Below are positions 35,783-47,962 of a stretch of DNA of 64,000 nucleotides, one piece after another (position 1 is the stretch's first letter; the number at the start of each line of letters is the position of its first letter). The DNA lies in NCBI RefSeq assembly GCF_018687715.1, contig NC_056765.1, forward strand, positions 26,123,129 through 26,187,128. Direction: 5' to 3'. The position numbers were made by a program, and so were the translations under genes. This stretch comes from Carya illinoinensis. Taxonomy: Eukaryota; Streptophyta; Magnoliopsida; Fagales; Juglandaceae. The notes beneath the pieces were generated by a model, which made no database searches, had not been told where the DNA came from, and saw nothing but the letters and a program-made list of their open reading frames with translations.

Positions 35783-38700
35783 ATGGAGTTGGAAAGTATA
35801 GTACAGCTCCTTGAGAACAAGGCCATTTTAGTCACTGGTGCAACTGGGTTTCTGGCAAAAAGTACATATATTACAGTACTACTGATCTCTTTCTGTTTTG
35901 TGTCACGTATTTGCAGTTTGAATGTGCCTTAATTAAAGGTTGATTTTACTTGTAACTCTGATGCTAATTTGTATGGATGCAGTTTTTGTGGAGAAAGTAC
36001 TGAGAGTTCAACCAAACGTGAAGAAGCTCTATCTTCTTCTAAGAGCTGCAGATGCCAAGTCTGCAACACAACGTTTTCATAATGAGGTATATATACACAC
36101 ACGTAGATGATCATCATCATCATGATATCTTGCTTCAAAATGGTACTCATCATGTGCACTTGTTTTCGTAAGGACGGGTTGGATCATTATATATTTATAT
36201 GTTTGATGTTTCTTTTTATTTCTCAGTAGTTATAATTTTTGTGGCTTGCTTCTGCTGCAGATCTTGGGGAAGGACTTGTTCAGTTTGCTAAAGCAAAAAT
36301 GGGGTACAAATCTGAATTCCCTTGTATCAGAGAAAGTAACTGTGGTAGCTGGGGATCTCTGTCTTGAGGATTTGGGCTTGCAGGACTCCCCCTCCATTTT
36401 GAGGGAGGAGATGTTGAACCAAATCGATTTCATTGTGAATTTAGCTGCAACCACCAATTTTGATGAAAGGTGAGATCGATCATGGATCATTATCAGTACG
36501 TACTGTTAAGCTTTTATTCAAATATCACTCTCTCTAATATTACATATCATGTCATCCAGATATGACGTTGCTTTGGCACTCAATACACTGGGAGCTGAGC
36601 ATATTTTAAGATTTGCTAAAAAATGTGTTAGACTAAAGGTGCTTGTCCATGTATCCACGGGTTAGTTAAACTCCTAATTTCCATTAATTCTATTATTAAT
36701 TTCTTCTTTACTATTATTACTATTTTTAAAAGTCTAAAGATTTGTAGAGACCGGATATATATATATATATATATATCTCTCTCTCTCTTTCATCCAACGG
36801 ATCTGGTTAAATTCGTAAGTTAATTTAATTTAGTACTCAATTAATATTGACTTTTCGGAATGTAAAATTGTCTTTTTTTTTTGCTTTGTATTATTAGCAT
36901 ATGTATCAGGGGAAAAAGGAGGACTAATCCTGGAAAACCCTTATAAAATGGGTGAAACACTTAATGGGACCCCGGGATTAGACATGGAAGTAGAGAAGAA
37001 ATTGGTGGAGGAAGAATTGAACTGCCTTCGAGCTGAGGGAGCTACAGAAGGAGAAATCACTTTGGCCATGAAGAATTTGGGTATTCAAAGGTTTGTCCTC
37101 TAATTACCCTATGTATGTATGTGTGTGTGTGTGTGTGTATGGTCCTTATAAAGTCTTAACATCCTTGATGATCAAATAGCTAGGAATTAGACCAAGTCTT
37201 AAATATTTGTCTTGCCTTCGTCATCATCATCATCAGCACGTGAATGTTTTATTTGTTTTGAAATATCAATTAAATCATCCAAGTCACATTTTTTATGGGT
37301 TTAAACTTTTTAGAATAAATAATGATTTAACTTTATATATATATATATATATTATAATAGTACAAATTTGGAACAATTATATCAATCGGTCCGACGCTTA
37401 AGGAAGAGTATTGGACCTATCAAACTGTAAAATTGGTAAAGGTCTTGTGTTTGAGGGTATGTTCCTCTAAATCTAAAATTTAAATTTCTTAAGTACAAAT
37501 AATTTTTAGAGATTATCAGACTAAGAGATTTTTTATTTGAATTATCCGAGTTATATTTGTTGAAAACTCATTATCGAATGCTTGTGTAACTTTGAATTAG
37601 TTGAGATACTGTTCTTGAACATTCGGCACCAATTAAAAAAAAAAAAAACTGTACACAAGTGCATAAATTTCAGCCGATCTTTCTAAATATTGCAAATAAT
37701 TTGAAAACATTTGCTTGATCTTTTCTAATTAGAGTGGGATGAAAAATGCTTAATTTTAGGATTAAATATATTAATGATGTTGATTAAGTGCATGACTTGT
37801 CGCGTGTATATATGTGTTCTCTGAGTGAACAGAAACAATGAGAAAATAGGACTGTTTGTTTGTCAACATTAAAAACATTGAGGATGAATTCATGACTCCC
37901 CACCAAACACGTCACAACAGTGCAGACACAAATTAATAACAGTTAATGAGAAGTCGACACCGTCGCCGTCCAATTACCCATCACATTGGGTATCCATGTA
38001 ATGTACGACAGTTAGGTTAGGTCGACAGGGTTAATTAAATACACATACACGTCTAAAGCTGACAACAGAAAAACGACAATAAAAAATAAAATAAAAAATT
38101 GTCATCTTCTGTTGTTCCATCCATCCATTCATGAACAGTAAAATTACGACATGATCACTCAGGGTACTCAAGATTCTGAAATGCCAATGCATGGTGTAAG
38201 ATGCAAAGGATTTTCCAGAGAAAGTGATATCACATTAAAAAATAAAAACAGATATTTAAACAGATCTGTGATGTCAAGGTTTCCCATTTATCCAGAATGT
38301 CTCTGCATGTCATAAGTGAAATGTTAACCTACAATGTAATTATGTATATCTTGTTTAAGGATGTGCATGCAGCCAAGATATTCAGCTTGATGAATTAATT
38401 AACCACTTTTAGTGACTAACCTAAATTTAATGTTGTACATGGTTGTCGAAGCATAGCCAGGCCAGGGTGTCTTGTCGAGTCAAGAATTTCAGATTATTTC
38501 CAGATCACTGCTCGCTCACATGCCCATGTCGACTGTCGAGACCCATATGAGTTTTTATTTTTCTTTTTTTAGGGGTTCTATATTCAAGCCTCCCATCCCC
38601 GTTAGGTCATCGCTTTCGGTGCATTCAATATTACGGCACATGAAGATAAGATTCTAATAAAGAGCTTCATAAATAATTTCTTATATATATATATAATAAT

Positions 38701-39058
38701 ATTTTGTATTTTCCAAACATTTTTAATATTTTAGAGTGATATTTTCCATTAAGTGTAGTGCGTATACCAATGATCGATATTTAATGATTGAATCCATGTC
38801 TCTTACCGATAAAGTTTAATATTATAAAACAATATTATAAAACACTCTCCTTGTTATGAAAATCGAACACTTTTATCAATTTTGAATTATTTTTTAATTT
38901 CTTTAAATAATTTCTTTAAAATTAAATATAAAAATAAATAGATAATATCACCTCATCATAATGATTAGTTTTATCGGTTTATAAATAGAATTTTTCATAA
39001 ACCATAGAAACAACTTAGGGCTAATCGATATTTTACATCATTTAAAGCAAAACGAGAT

Positions 39059-39101
<43 letters not shown>

Positions 39102-39682
39102 GGAATTCTTAATTAGTTTATCATATGCATATATACAAGTGTACATTGGCCTTAAGCTCTAAATTAACGAGGAAATGTTTATGTATATATATATGTCAGG
39201 GCAAGGATGTACGGATGGCCAAACACGTACGTATTTACAAAGGCAATGGGAGAGATGCTGCTTGGGCACTTGAAAGAAAATCTATCTGTGGTAATTGTTC
39301 GTCCTACCATAGTAACAAGTACTTTCAAAGAACCTTTTCCTGGTTGGGTTGAGGGTCTCAGGTAACCTCCTAATTATATCTATTAATTTCTTCACAAGAA
39401 ACCCATCCATTTTCTTTAAAAATTGAAAAAAAAAAAAAAAAACTCTCTCATTTCTAATTTCTTCGTCCAAACATTATTTTCCTGGTTGGTTATCGAGAAA
39501 ATCAGGGGGAATGTAGACATGAAACTTGCTTGTTTAATTGTTTTACAGGACTATCGACAGCCTAGCAGTTGGTTATGGCAAAGGAAAACTAACATGCTTC
39601 CTCGGAGATCTTATGGCGATTGTCGACTTGGTGAGTTGGTAATTGGTAATTAAGCTTGCATGATACACACACACGCACACAT

Positions 39683-39728
<46 letters not shown>

Positions 39729-41384
39729 TTATATGAAAGCTGCACATATATGAGAACTTTCCTACTTTGTTCGTAAAAGTGACTGATCACACACATATTA
39801 TTGTCAGTAAAGTTCTCAAGATCGTGATCTCATTCCGTTATGATTAGGTCACATTATATATATGTATATATATATATATATTAGCGTTTACATTTTTCTT
39901 TTAAAACGATAAAGGGCAATATTCTATTTTACTTAGAGTAATGACACTATATACAAGCCTCAACTATACAAACTCGCGCAGAGACATAATAAAAAAGTAG
40001 ACCCCATTGTAAAAGAGTGTGAAAAAACATTTTTTTTTAAAGTAGTGAAACTCACTTTCCTACAAAAGACTTTACGCAAGGTTTATGCATTTGGGACTTA
40101 TCCCTGGCCAAACATTATAATTGGGTGGACTTATGATATGTACCATTACTGATCTGTTAGGAAGAAAGTTATCAAACAGGAAAAGAAATCTAAAGTACGA
40201 AATATTATATACAATGCTTAATGCAGATACCAGCTGACTTGGTGGTGAATGCAATGATAGTAGCGATGGTGGCTCATGCGAATCAACCTTGTGACATAAT
40301 TTACCATGTTGGATCTTCAGTAAGAAATCCTGTAAGAAACAGTATACTTCAAGAGATGGGCTTCCGTTACTTCTCCCAAAAACCATGGATAGATAAGAAT
40401 GGGAAACCTGTCAAGGTTAGCAAGGCTTTGGTGTTAGGTGATATGGATAGCTTCCACAGATACATGGCCATTCGTTATTTGCTTCTTTTGAAGGTTTGTT
40501 CTTAAACCACTTTTCTAATTTTCTTTTCCTTCAAACAGAACTTGATATACCTACTTTCCATTAATCAAGTAATAAATCCTTTACCCGAGGATCGATTTGG
40601 GTCCGATCTAGAGTTTAAAGTAGGAGAGAGATCAGACACGTAAAGTTGTGGATTTCACAAAATATGTAGCTGCCCAATTGAATTTCTTGAAGTTTAATAA
40701 ATATGAAATGTTCTTCTCTTGCTAATCATGCATATATAAGAGATTGCGCGCTTTGTTCAACATCCCCCCTTGAGTACAAGTATTCATGTCGTCTTGATTG
40801 ATCTTTTCTTTTGTCTTCTAGGGACTAGAACTGGCAAACAAAGCTCTTTGTCAATATTTCCAGGACAAATATCTTCGTCTTAGACAAAAGATCAACTTCG
40901 TGATGCGATTGGTGGAACTATACAAGCCTTATTTGTTCTTCAGGGGCGTGTATGTATGCTTCATTAATTTCAGTTAACTTCTTGCATTTTTTTGCAGAGT
41001 AAAGAAATCGCATATAAGTAAACTTACAAATTAATATGGTTTTATATGATACGTTAAAATTATTGTTATTGATTTATTTTACAATAAAAATAATTTTTTT
41101 ACGTGCCTAAAACATTATCATACGTTAGTTTTTTACGTGAGTTTATTTTTTTAAAATTTCTTTGTGCCTAAAACATTTCTCTTTTAAGATTTATTAACAT
41201 TATCATACGTATACGTTTTGCACACAGCTTTGATGACATGAACACGGAGAAGCTGCGCATGGCAGTAAGAGATCAGAGTGGTGCTGAGGCAGACATGTTT
41301 TACTTCGACCCAAAGTGCATCGATTGGGACGAGTACTTTCTGAATATCCATCTTCCTGGTGTCGTAAAACACGTTTTTAAGTGA
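35783..41384 (+). CDS. FAR: Alcohol-forming fatty acyl-CoA reductase (10 exons, 493 aa)
   Basis: FAR enzymes reduce long- or very-long-chain fatty acyl-CoA to primary fatty alcohol with NADPH, feeding cuticular wax or suberin synthesis. Exons are 35783-35861, 35983-36086, 36261-36469, 36560-36660, 36898-37090, 39200-39361, 39549-39630, 40227-40493, 40822-40949 and 41228-41384. All are GT-AG, total 1482 nt and end in TGA. The Rossmann motif TGATGFLA is at residues 18-25 and the catalytic YVFTK at 239-243 in [15 protein letters not shown]. The reductase domain runs to about residue 390 and the FAR C-terminal (sterile) domain fills the rest, ending GVVKHVFK. Length fits the ~490-residue Arabidopsis FAR1/FAR3(CER4)/FAR4/FAR5 group. 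There is no plastid-targeting extension as in MS2/FAR2, so an ER-type enzyme is inferred. Which paralog it is cannot be told here. Intron 5 is 2.1 kb and intron 7 about 0.6 kb, both holding TE copies. No disabling change is seen. Confidence 0.94.
37425..37648 (+). mobile_element. Old S1-family SINE in FAR intron 5
   Basis: Aligned by eye to the S1 SINE at 16163-16365, this copy keeps GGTAAAGGTCTTG, TTGAGGGTATG, ACAAATAATTTTTAGAG, TTGAATTATCCGAG and a terminal CGGCACC before a 14-base A run at 37634-37647. Many differences are C-to-T or G-to-A, and the B box has decayed to AAATTTAAATTTC. This pattern suits an old, methylated insertion. It is in the same orientation as the host gene. Confidence 0.65.
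39062..39098. repeat. (CT)n microsatellite in FAR intron 5
   Basis: About 18 CT units, about 100 bp upstream of the intron 5 acceptor. Confidence 0.9.
39668..39730. repeat. Compound (AC)/(ACAT)/(AT) microsatellite in FAR intron 7
   Basis: Starts ACACACACACGCACACATA, then five to six CATA units, then an AT run. It begins about 40 bp downstream of the exon 7 donor. Confidence 0.85.
39935..40115. mobile_element. GAGTAATGCTA-type MITE in FAR intron 7
   Basis: Begins GAGTAATGACACTATATACA followed by AGCC, has the core AAAAAAGTAGACCCCATTGT and AGTGAAACTCACTTTCCTAC, and ends near TTTGGGACTTATCCCTGGCC. Its left half closely matches the HIRA intron 7 element at 12138-12295 (ATATACAAGCCT, GTGGACCCCA, ACTCACTTTC). 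Same family, located in a second gene. Confidence 0.55.
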
Positions 41385-41475
41385 CTTTATATTATAAAAT
41401 ATATATAAGTATTAATGGGTTTCCAAAGTTATAAAAATATTTGTTTTTCTTTCTGAAATTCATGTGGTCTTATTT

Positions 41476-41481
41476 AATAAA
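41476..41481 (+). terminator. Candidate FAR polyadenylation signal
   Basis: AATAAA lies 91 bp past the FAR stop codon in a T-rich context (TCTTATTTAATAAAAGC). This is the only canonical hexamer in the first 150 bases of 3' flanking DNA. Confidence 0.5.
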
Positions 41482-41657
41482 AGCAGTATAATGTTACTGC
41501 ATCCAGCTAGCTCATGTGTGTTGATCTATTATTAATTAACTTTTGTCATGTGTGCATATCGATCCTCATATATTATATACTGTCTAAGACTGTAAAGGAT
41601 TAATTAATTAATGTGATATTGGATTTCTATTACGTCCAGTACAATGCAGATAAGTTC

Positions 41658-42118
41658 AAGAGCATTCACATTGGTTTAGGCATATGCATATGCAAAATCA
41701 CATCTTTTGAAGATCCAATTTGCCATACAAGCAAAATTTTCACATTGGCTTATGCAAATTTGAGACAAAATAATAATAAAATATTATCATTTTATTTTTT
41801 TTTTTTTGCTTTTTTTTTAATAGGGTTTGATCTTCAAATATGTAAAATATTTAAGTAAAATATTTTTTGGGGAGTGAATGAGTAAAATATGTAGTAAAAT
41901 ATTTAAAGGTAAAATATGTAGAAAGAGAGTGGGAGGAGAGAAAAAGAATTAATAAAATATGTTTTGGAGAGTGAATAGTAGATCTTTAAACATGTAAAGG
42001 TACTGTTCATAACTATGCAAATATTTGAAGATGCATAATCCAATGTAGATGATTTTAAACTCATGTTATGCAAATATGACTTTGCATATGCATATGCATA
42101 GACTAATGTGAATGCTCT
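41658..42118. mobile_element. TIR element downstream of FAR (AAGAGCATTCACATT ends)
   Basis: Inverted ends: left AAGAGCATTCACATTGGTTT then AGGCATATGCATATGCAAA; right, on the minus strand, AAGAGCATTCACATTAGTCT then ATGCATATGCATATGCAAA. Each arm contains a second, internal copy of the motif (CACATTGGCTTATGCAAA in the left and CTACATTGGATTATGCAT in the right). It is about 460 bp and non-coding, lying 274 bp after the FAR stop. Target duplication is unclear, so PIF/Harbinger versus hAT is not decided. Confidence 0.7.
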
Positions 42119-42523
42119 TAAAGAGAGAACACAAAAAAACCAAGCTTAGAGTATGAATATTAATTCACCGCGGGTGCAAATAGAGACTAACACGCGGCCT
42201 CTCCCAACAACAATTAATCATTAACCATATGTTCTTGTATTCCCTCGTCTCCTCTTATGTTTATCTATAAAAGATATCTTCTTTTTTGCCTATATGTGCA
42301 GAAGAGATCAATGCTACAAGAAAATCTAAATACACATGTTGATCATTAGATGAAGGTCAGGTGTGGTCATGTAAGACTTCCATATATAATTTTTCTATAT
42401 TGAATGCCAAATCCGATGTCCCATGAGGAAAAAGTGACACTACCGTTACTACAATAAAATTGAGATTTAGGGATACTTTAGAATTAGTGACAGTCCCCAA
42501 ACTGTCACAAAAAATCAATTTTT

Positions 42524-42547
42524 GTGACAGTTTATACAAACTGTCAC
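42524..42547. repeat. Subterminal hairpin, left end of CACTA
   Basis: GTGACAGTTT and its exact complement AAACTGTCAC are separated by the 4-nt loop ATAC. A shorter GTGACAGT/ACTGTCAC palindrome precedes it at about 42487-42508. Confidence 0.8.
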
Positions 42548-42835
42548 TAAATCTAAATGAGAATTTGTCTGACGTTCGAATGTAGGCAAATTTATGTTCG
42601 AACGTTATATAAACGTTCAAACATTAAAGATTTTTACGTGCGAACATAATATTTTTTGGCGCCAACGTTCAAATGTTGGATAGAGTATTTGGTAAATATG
42701 ACTATAATTTAAATTTTATGTAGTTTTTAAATAAAATAATTCTTCCTTTGTGAACAATTATTATAAATTTAAAGAGATTGAAATTTGAAATGCAATGATT
42801 TAATATTAAAATTGAATAAACTAACTGTAGTATAT

Positions 42836-43170
42836 TATATACTATATATATAAATAGTATATAATATATAATACACTATATTATATACTAGTTAAGTATA
42901 TAATATATATTATATATATATTCTAGTGCTATATACTATACTATATATAGTCTAGTATATATTATATAATATATATAATATATATACTCATTATATATTA
43001 TATATATGGTCATTACATATAATATATAATATATAATATATTATATAGTTAATATATTAATATTATATAGTTAATATATATAGTATATATTATAGTGTAT
43101 AGTTAATATTATATATAGTTAATATACTATATATATTATTATATATTATTTATAATAATAGAATACATTT
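42836..43170. repeat. TA-rich low-complexity block inside CACTA
   Basis: Over 300 bp made almost only of TATATA, TAGTATA and TAATATA words. It lies between two clusters of TTCGAACGTT words and may be an expanded hairpin or slippage-prone region. Confidence 0.8.
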
Positions 43171-43189
43171 CTTTCACATATGTTCAAAC

Positions 43190-43535
43190 ATTAAATTTTA
43201 ACGTTCGAACGTTACTTTTTTCACGTTTGAACGTATATGCAAATATGTTCGAACGTTAAAAAATGCAGAAAATTTTTCACTTATTTTTAAATAACATTCT
43301 AACGTTAAATTTTAACGTTCAAATATTACTTTTGAAACATTCGAACGTAAACGTGAAAAAATGCAAGAAAATTTTCACTCATTTTTAAATAATGTTCGAA
43401 CATTAAAATTTAACATTCGAACGTTATTTTTTAAAAGTTCAAACGTATATGCATATACGTTCGAATATTAAAAAATGCGAAAAAATTTTCACTCATTTTA
43501 AAGTAACGTTCGAACGTTAAAATTTAACATTTGAA
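43190..43535. repeat. Tandem ~105-bp subterminal repeats with TTCGAACGTT palindromes
   Basis: About three degenerate units. Each has a GTTCGAACGTT-type palindrome, the spacer AAAAAATGC with GAAAATTTTCACTCATTTT, then a second palindrome pair with AAAATTTAAC between. AAAATGC anchors lie near 43259, 43358 and 43470, giving roughly 100-110 bp spacing. Related words occur at about 42570-42680 and 50325-50620. In En/Spm, repeated subterminal motifs bind TNPA; by analogy these are candidate transposase-binding repeats (inference). Confidence 0.75.
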
Positions 43536-43805
43536 TGTTACTTATATTTTGTTGTGCTTTTGTTGTGGATAATGATGAATATTTTGATGTGTATAATGTG
43601 AGTTGATTGTGGATTTTGAAAGATTAGATATAGGTATAATATTGTGAGCTGAGTAGTGAATTTTGATTGTATATATTGTGAATATGTTGTAAATTGGATA
43701 TTATTGATGAATTAGAAGGAATTGAATTGTTTATGTTGATGAATTAGAAGCAAATCTTTGTGATATCGATTATGTAATATGATAAATTAAAATGAAAAAT
43801 TGTGT

Positions 43806-43824
43806 TATGTGTATGCTTATTCTT
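43806..43824. repeat. LINE target-site duplication, left copy
   Basis: TATGTGTATGCTTATTCTT here is identical over 19 bp to 49510-49528. The last one or two T may belong to the LINE A tail, so the duplication is 17-19 bp. It lies inside the CACTA element. Confidence 0.9.
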
Positions 43825-43852
43825 TTTTTTGAAGAGAATAATGCAACTTTAT

Positions 43853-46800
43853 TCAACTTGATGAACCAATTGGATGAATACACGAGGGAATTTCCCCCAA
43901 TGTTATGCTCTCCACTGAGAGTTTTATAGCACCCTTGGCTAAATCATGAGCCATAGTGTTACAGACTCGAGGGACATGAACTACAGACCACTTTTCAAAG
44001 GAACCTAGGAGAACCTTAGCATCAGACAAAATCATCCCAGCTGAAGACTCACTCTGGTTTAGGTTATTGAGTGTTGAGACAACTTGCTTAGAATCTCCCT
44101 CAAAGATCACTTGATGTAGTTCCAACTGTTTACAAAATAGAATAGCTTTCAGAGCACCATAAGATTCTGCTAAGTAGGGATCAGGGAAAAAAGCTTTTGG
44201 TGATCTTAATGATGCCACCACTCTGCCCTCCCAACTTCTTATCACAACACCAATGCCAATTTTGCTCTGAACTGTGTCAACAGCAGCATCCCAGTTGGCT
44301 TTAAAAACATTCACTGGAGGTACATTCCAGCTAGGAGCACTGAGAGTTGTTTGATCTTGAGGTGGAACAGCTTTTTTACAAGCCTCACTGTACTCAGAGA
44401 CAACCCGAGTTGCAGCCTCTACTACCTTCCCTGGCTCCCAGAAGATGTTTTCAAAAATAGAGCTGTTCCTTCTCTTCCATATTTGGTGTACTGTGGCTGC
44501 AAATTCATCTTGCTCCTTTCTATCCAGAACATAGACCATTTGGCTCCAATGCTCCTTAAAAACAATATCACTCACCACACCTTTTTGTAACTTCCTGGAG
44601 CACATGCTCCAGACATCTTGGGCAGAAACACATGACCAAAGTGCATGCATGACTGATTCCTCTTCCAATTGACATATTGGGCATAAAGGCGAATCCACTA
44701 TCCTTTTCTTATATAAATTGAGCTTTGTAGGCAATGAATCATGACAGGCCCTCCAGATCAACATCTTGATTGCATTAGGTACGCCCAACCTCCATATCAA
44801 AGACCAGCTCTTTTTTTGAGGAACTGCAGAAGAAGACTGCCCTTGATTGTAAGTCACCATTGCACCCAACAAGTGATAGGCACTCTTTACTGAGAAATAA
44901 CCGTCCTTAGTACACCTCCATGTCAATTTATCATCAGCTTTTGTAATACTGATTGGGGTTCTGCAGATCAACTCAGATTCCTCAAGACTGAAAATTTCAC
45001 GAATCAATCCTTCTTTCCACTCCCCACTCTGTTGGTCTATCAGGCTACACACCTTTGAATTCTCATCCAACACCCTTGCAGGAGATTGAACTCTAAAAGA
45101 GGTTGGCTTGGGAATCCATTTGTCCTTCCATATTCTAACTAAATGACCATTTCCAATACACCAAAACATCCCTTCCCTTAAGACCTCCCTTCCTGCAGTA
45201 AAACTCGTCCATAGAAAAGAAGGATTACTTCCCAATTTAGCCTGCATGAAATCTGATTTATAGAAGTACTTTGCTTGGAGAATTTTTGCTGCTAATGACT
45301 TAGGCTGCTTGAGAAGTCTCCAACCTTGCTTAGCTAAGAGAGCAACATTAAAGTTCTCAAAATCTCTATAACCAAGACCTCCCTCTTCCTTAGATGATCC
45401 GAGAGTCTTCCATGAAAGCCATCTAATCTTTGATCTGTCTCCTTTCAAACCCCACCAAAAATTCTGCATTAAAGAGTTAATGGCATTCAATATGGCTTTT
45501 GGAAGCTTGAAAATACTCATGCAATAAGTAGGAATAGCCTGTATAACAGACTTAAGCAGCACCTCCTTTCCTGCCTGAGATAAGAACTTAACAGACCAAC
45601 TTTGCATCCGAGCCCTTATGCTGTCCAAGACAGGTTTGAAGGCATTTAACTTCTGTTTCCCCACATAAGCTGGCAACCCCAAGTACTTCTCATATGATTT
45701 GGCTTCTTCCAGGCCTGCTGCTGCTAGAATAACCTCCTTAGCCTCAACTCTTGTATTACAGCTAAAATAAACTGCTGTTTTTTCCATATTAAGCCTCTGA
45801 CCAGAAGCATTTTCATACACTTTAAGGATGCCAAAGAGCCTACTCCACTCCAAAGCATTGGCCTTGCAGAAAAGCAGACTATCATCTGCAAAAAAGAGAT
45901 GGTTAACCAATAAACTCCCTCTAGCAAAAGGGAAACCTGATATGTGGCCCTTTTGTTCAGCCTGATCCAACAAAAGACCAAGTGCCTCCGAGCATAAGAT
46001 GAAGAGATAAGGGGACAATGGGTCCCCTTGTCTCAAACCTCTCCTTGGACAAAACTTGTGTTGTGGAGTGCCATTAATCAAAATGGAATAATTAACTGTG
46101 CTCACGCATGTCATAACCAAATCAGTCCACTCCTTGCTGAAACCCATCTTGATCAAGACAGCTTCCAAGAAAGACCATTCAATTCTGTCATATGCCTTAC
46201 TCATGTCCAACTTCATAGCCATATAACCTTCCCTCTTACCTCTCATTCTATGTTTCATTGAATGCATTGTTTCATAAGCTACAATAATGTTATCAGAAAT
46301 TAATCTCCCAGGAACAAAAGCACTTTGAGAAGGGGAAATAATGGATGGAAGAAAAAGCTTCAATCTATTGGCAAGAACCTTTGAAACCACCTTGTATATG
46401 ACATTACATAAACTTATAGGTCTGTATTCCGAGACTAGAGTTGGATGTTTCTTCTTAGGAATCAAAGCAATATAAGTCTCATTAAGCTCAGCTATTCCTC
46501 TCCTGTTTTCCAGAATTTCCTGCACTGCAGCTGACACTTCCCCACCAACAATCTGCCAGTTGTCCTGATAGAAACCTGCAGAAAAGCCATCCGGGCCAGG
46601 AGATCCAAGTGGATTCATGTCAAACACTGCAGCCCTCACTTCCTCTATAGAGCATCTCTTCATCAACTGCTGATTCATATCATGAGTTATCAATTTATTC
46701 ACTACCTGCAAGGCTTCCTCACATCCAGTAGGATTAGAAGAGGAAAACAAATTTTCATAATATGACTGGAAAGTTTTACCAACTTCAACTTGAGTAGTAG

Positions 46801-47962
46801 CCAAATTCCCCCTGTCATCGGAGACTCTTTTAATCAAATTAACTTTCCTGCGTTGAGATGCACATTTATGAAAAAATTTGGAATTTCTGTCTCCCCCCTT
46901 GTACCACTGTTGTTTAGCTCTCTGTCTCCATTTCAACTCCTCATCTTCCATTATGGCTTCCACTTCCTCTTGAAGGACTTTAATCTGGCCATTGAGCTCA
47001 CCTGTATTCTGTTGTTGCAGTTGTTGTATTAAATCTGTCCTCTCTTTAACTCTAATCCTTTGATTACCTCTACTTCTTTTTGCCCATGTTTGCAACTGAA
47101 CCATAGAACTTGCAAGTGCAGATTGTACAATCTTCAAACTACTGTATCTACCCCTTAATGAGACCCAGGTCCTTTTAATAATATCCTTGCAATCCTGTTT
47201 CTTTGACCAGAGAGCTTCATATCTGCTGACTCTTTTGTGTACTTGCTGTTCCTCCTGAGAATTAAAACAATGAACTAAAAGTGGTGCATGATCAGAGGCT
47301 ATGACAGGTAACACATAGACAGAGGAGGTATCAAACATATTACACCAACTTGAATTCCCAAAAGCCCTATCTAGTCTTTCCTTGATAAAAGCCCTCCCCT
47401 CCCTTTTATTACTCTATGTGAACCTTGAGCCAATAAAACCCAAATCACTGAGCTCACATTCATCCAATGCCTCTCGGAACCTTTCCATTTGGAGAAAAGG
47501 TCTATCAACTGCCCCATACTTTTCCTCATTTGATAGCAGCTCATTAAAGTCACCCATGCACAGCCAAGGACAATTACTTTCTGGTCTCAATACTCTCAAT
47601 AAATCCCAACAGGCTCTCCTTTTCTCCACTACAGAATCCCCATAGAAACCTGTTACATGACATTTACTGGCTCCCTCCTCAGATAAAAGCTCTAAGGAAA
47701 TATGGTGCCTTGAATATGAGAACAAAGAGGCATTAGTATTCTCACTCCATAACATAGCCAGGCCCCCACTCTTCCCCCTACTATCAACTACAAAACTGTG
47801 AGTTAACCCCAATATGTTCCTGATCTTCTCTACTCTCTCTCGGTTACATTTAGTTTCAGAAATGAACACAACCTGTGGGACCTTTTCTTTCACCAAAAGG
47901 TGAAGCTCTCGAACTGTACGAGAGTTCCCAAGCCCTCTACAGTTCCAAGCTAAGAGTTTCAT
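43853..47962 (-). pseudogene. LINE ORF2: endonuclease-RT-RNase H, one in-frame TAG
   Basis: 1370 codons including the terminator, broken only by TAG at 47414-47416 (about codon 183), where related proteins commonly have Trp after GSRFT. The open part downstream runs 1161 codons from an internal Met at 47338. The endonuclease (start MKLLAWNCRGLGN, motifs ETKC, GDFN, SDHAP) spans about codons 1-235. The reverse transcriptase has SAFVPGR, KLDMSKAYDRIEW, GLRQGDPLSPYLF and FADD (45881-45892). A zinc-binding region with CPIC and a terminal RNase H with D/E/D/D residues (NWDAAVD, AESYGAL, FEGDS, MAHDLA) follow. It copies element RNA at a nicked target by target-primed reverse transcription. Confidence 0.93.

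Noticed and set aside
43190..43535. CRISPR-like array
   Set aside because: Repeats are degenerate palindromes without unique spacers, in a plant transposon.
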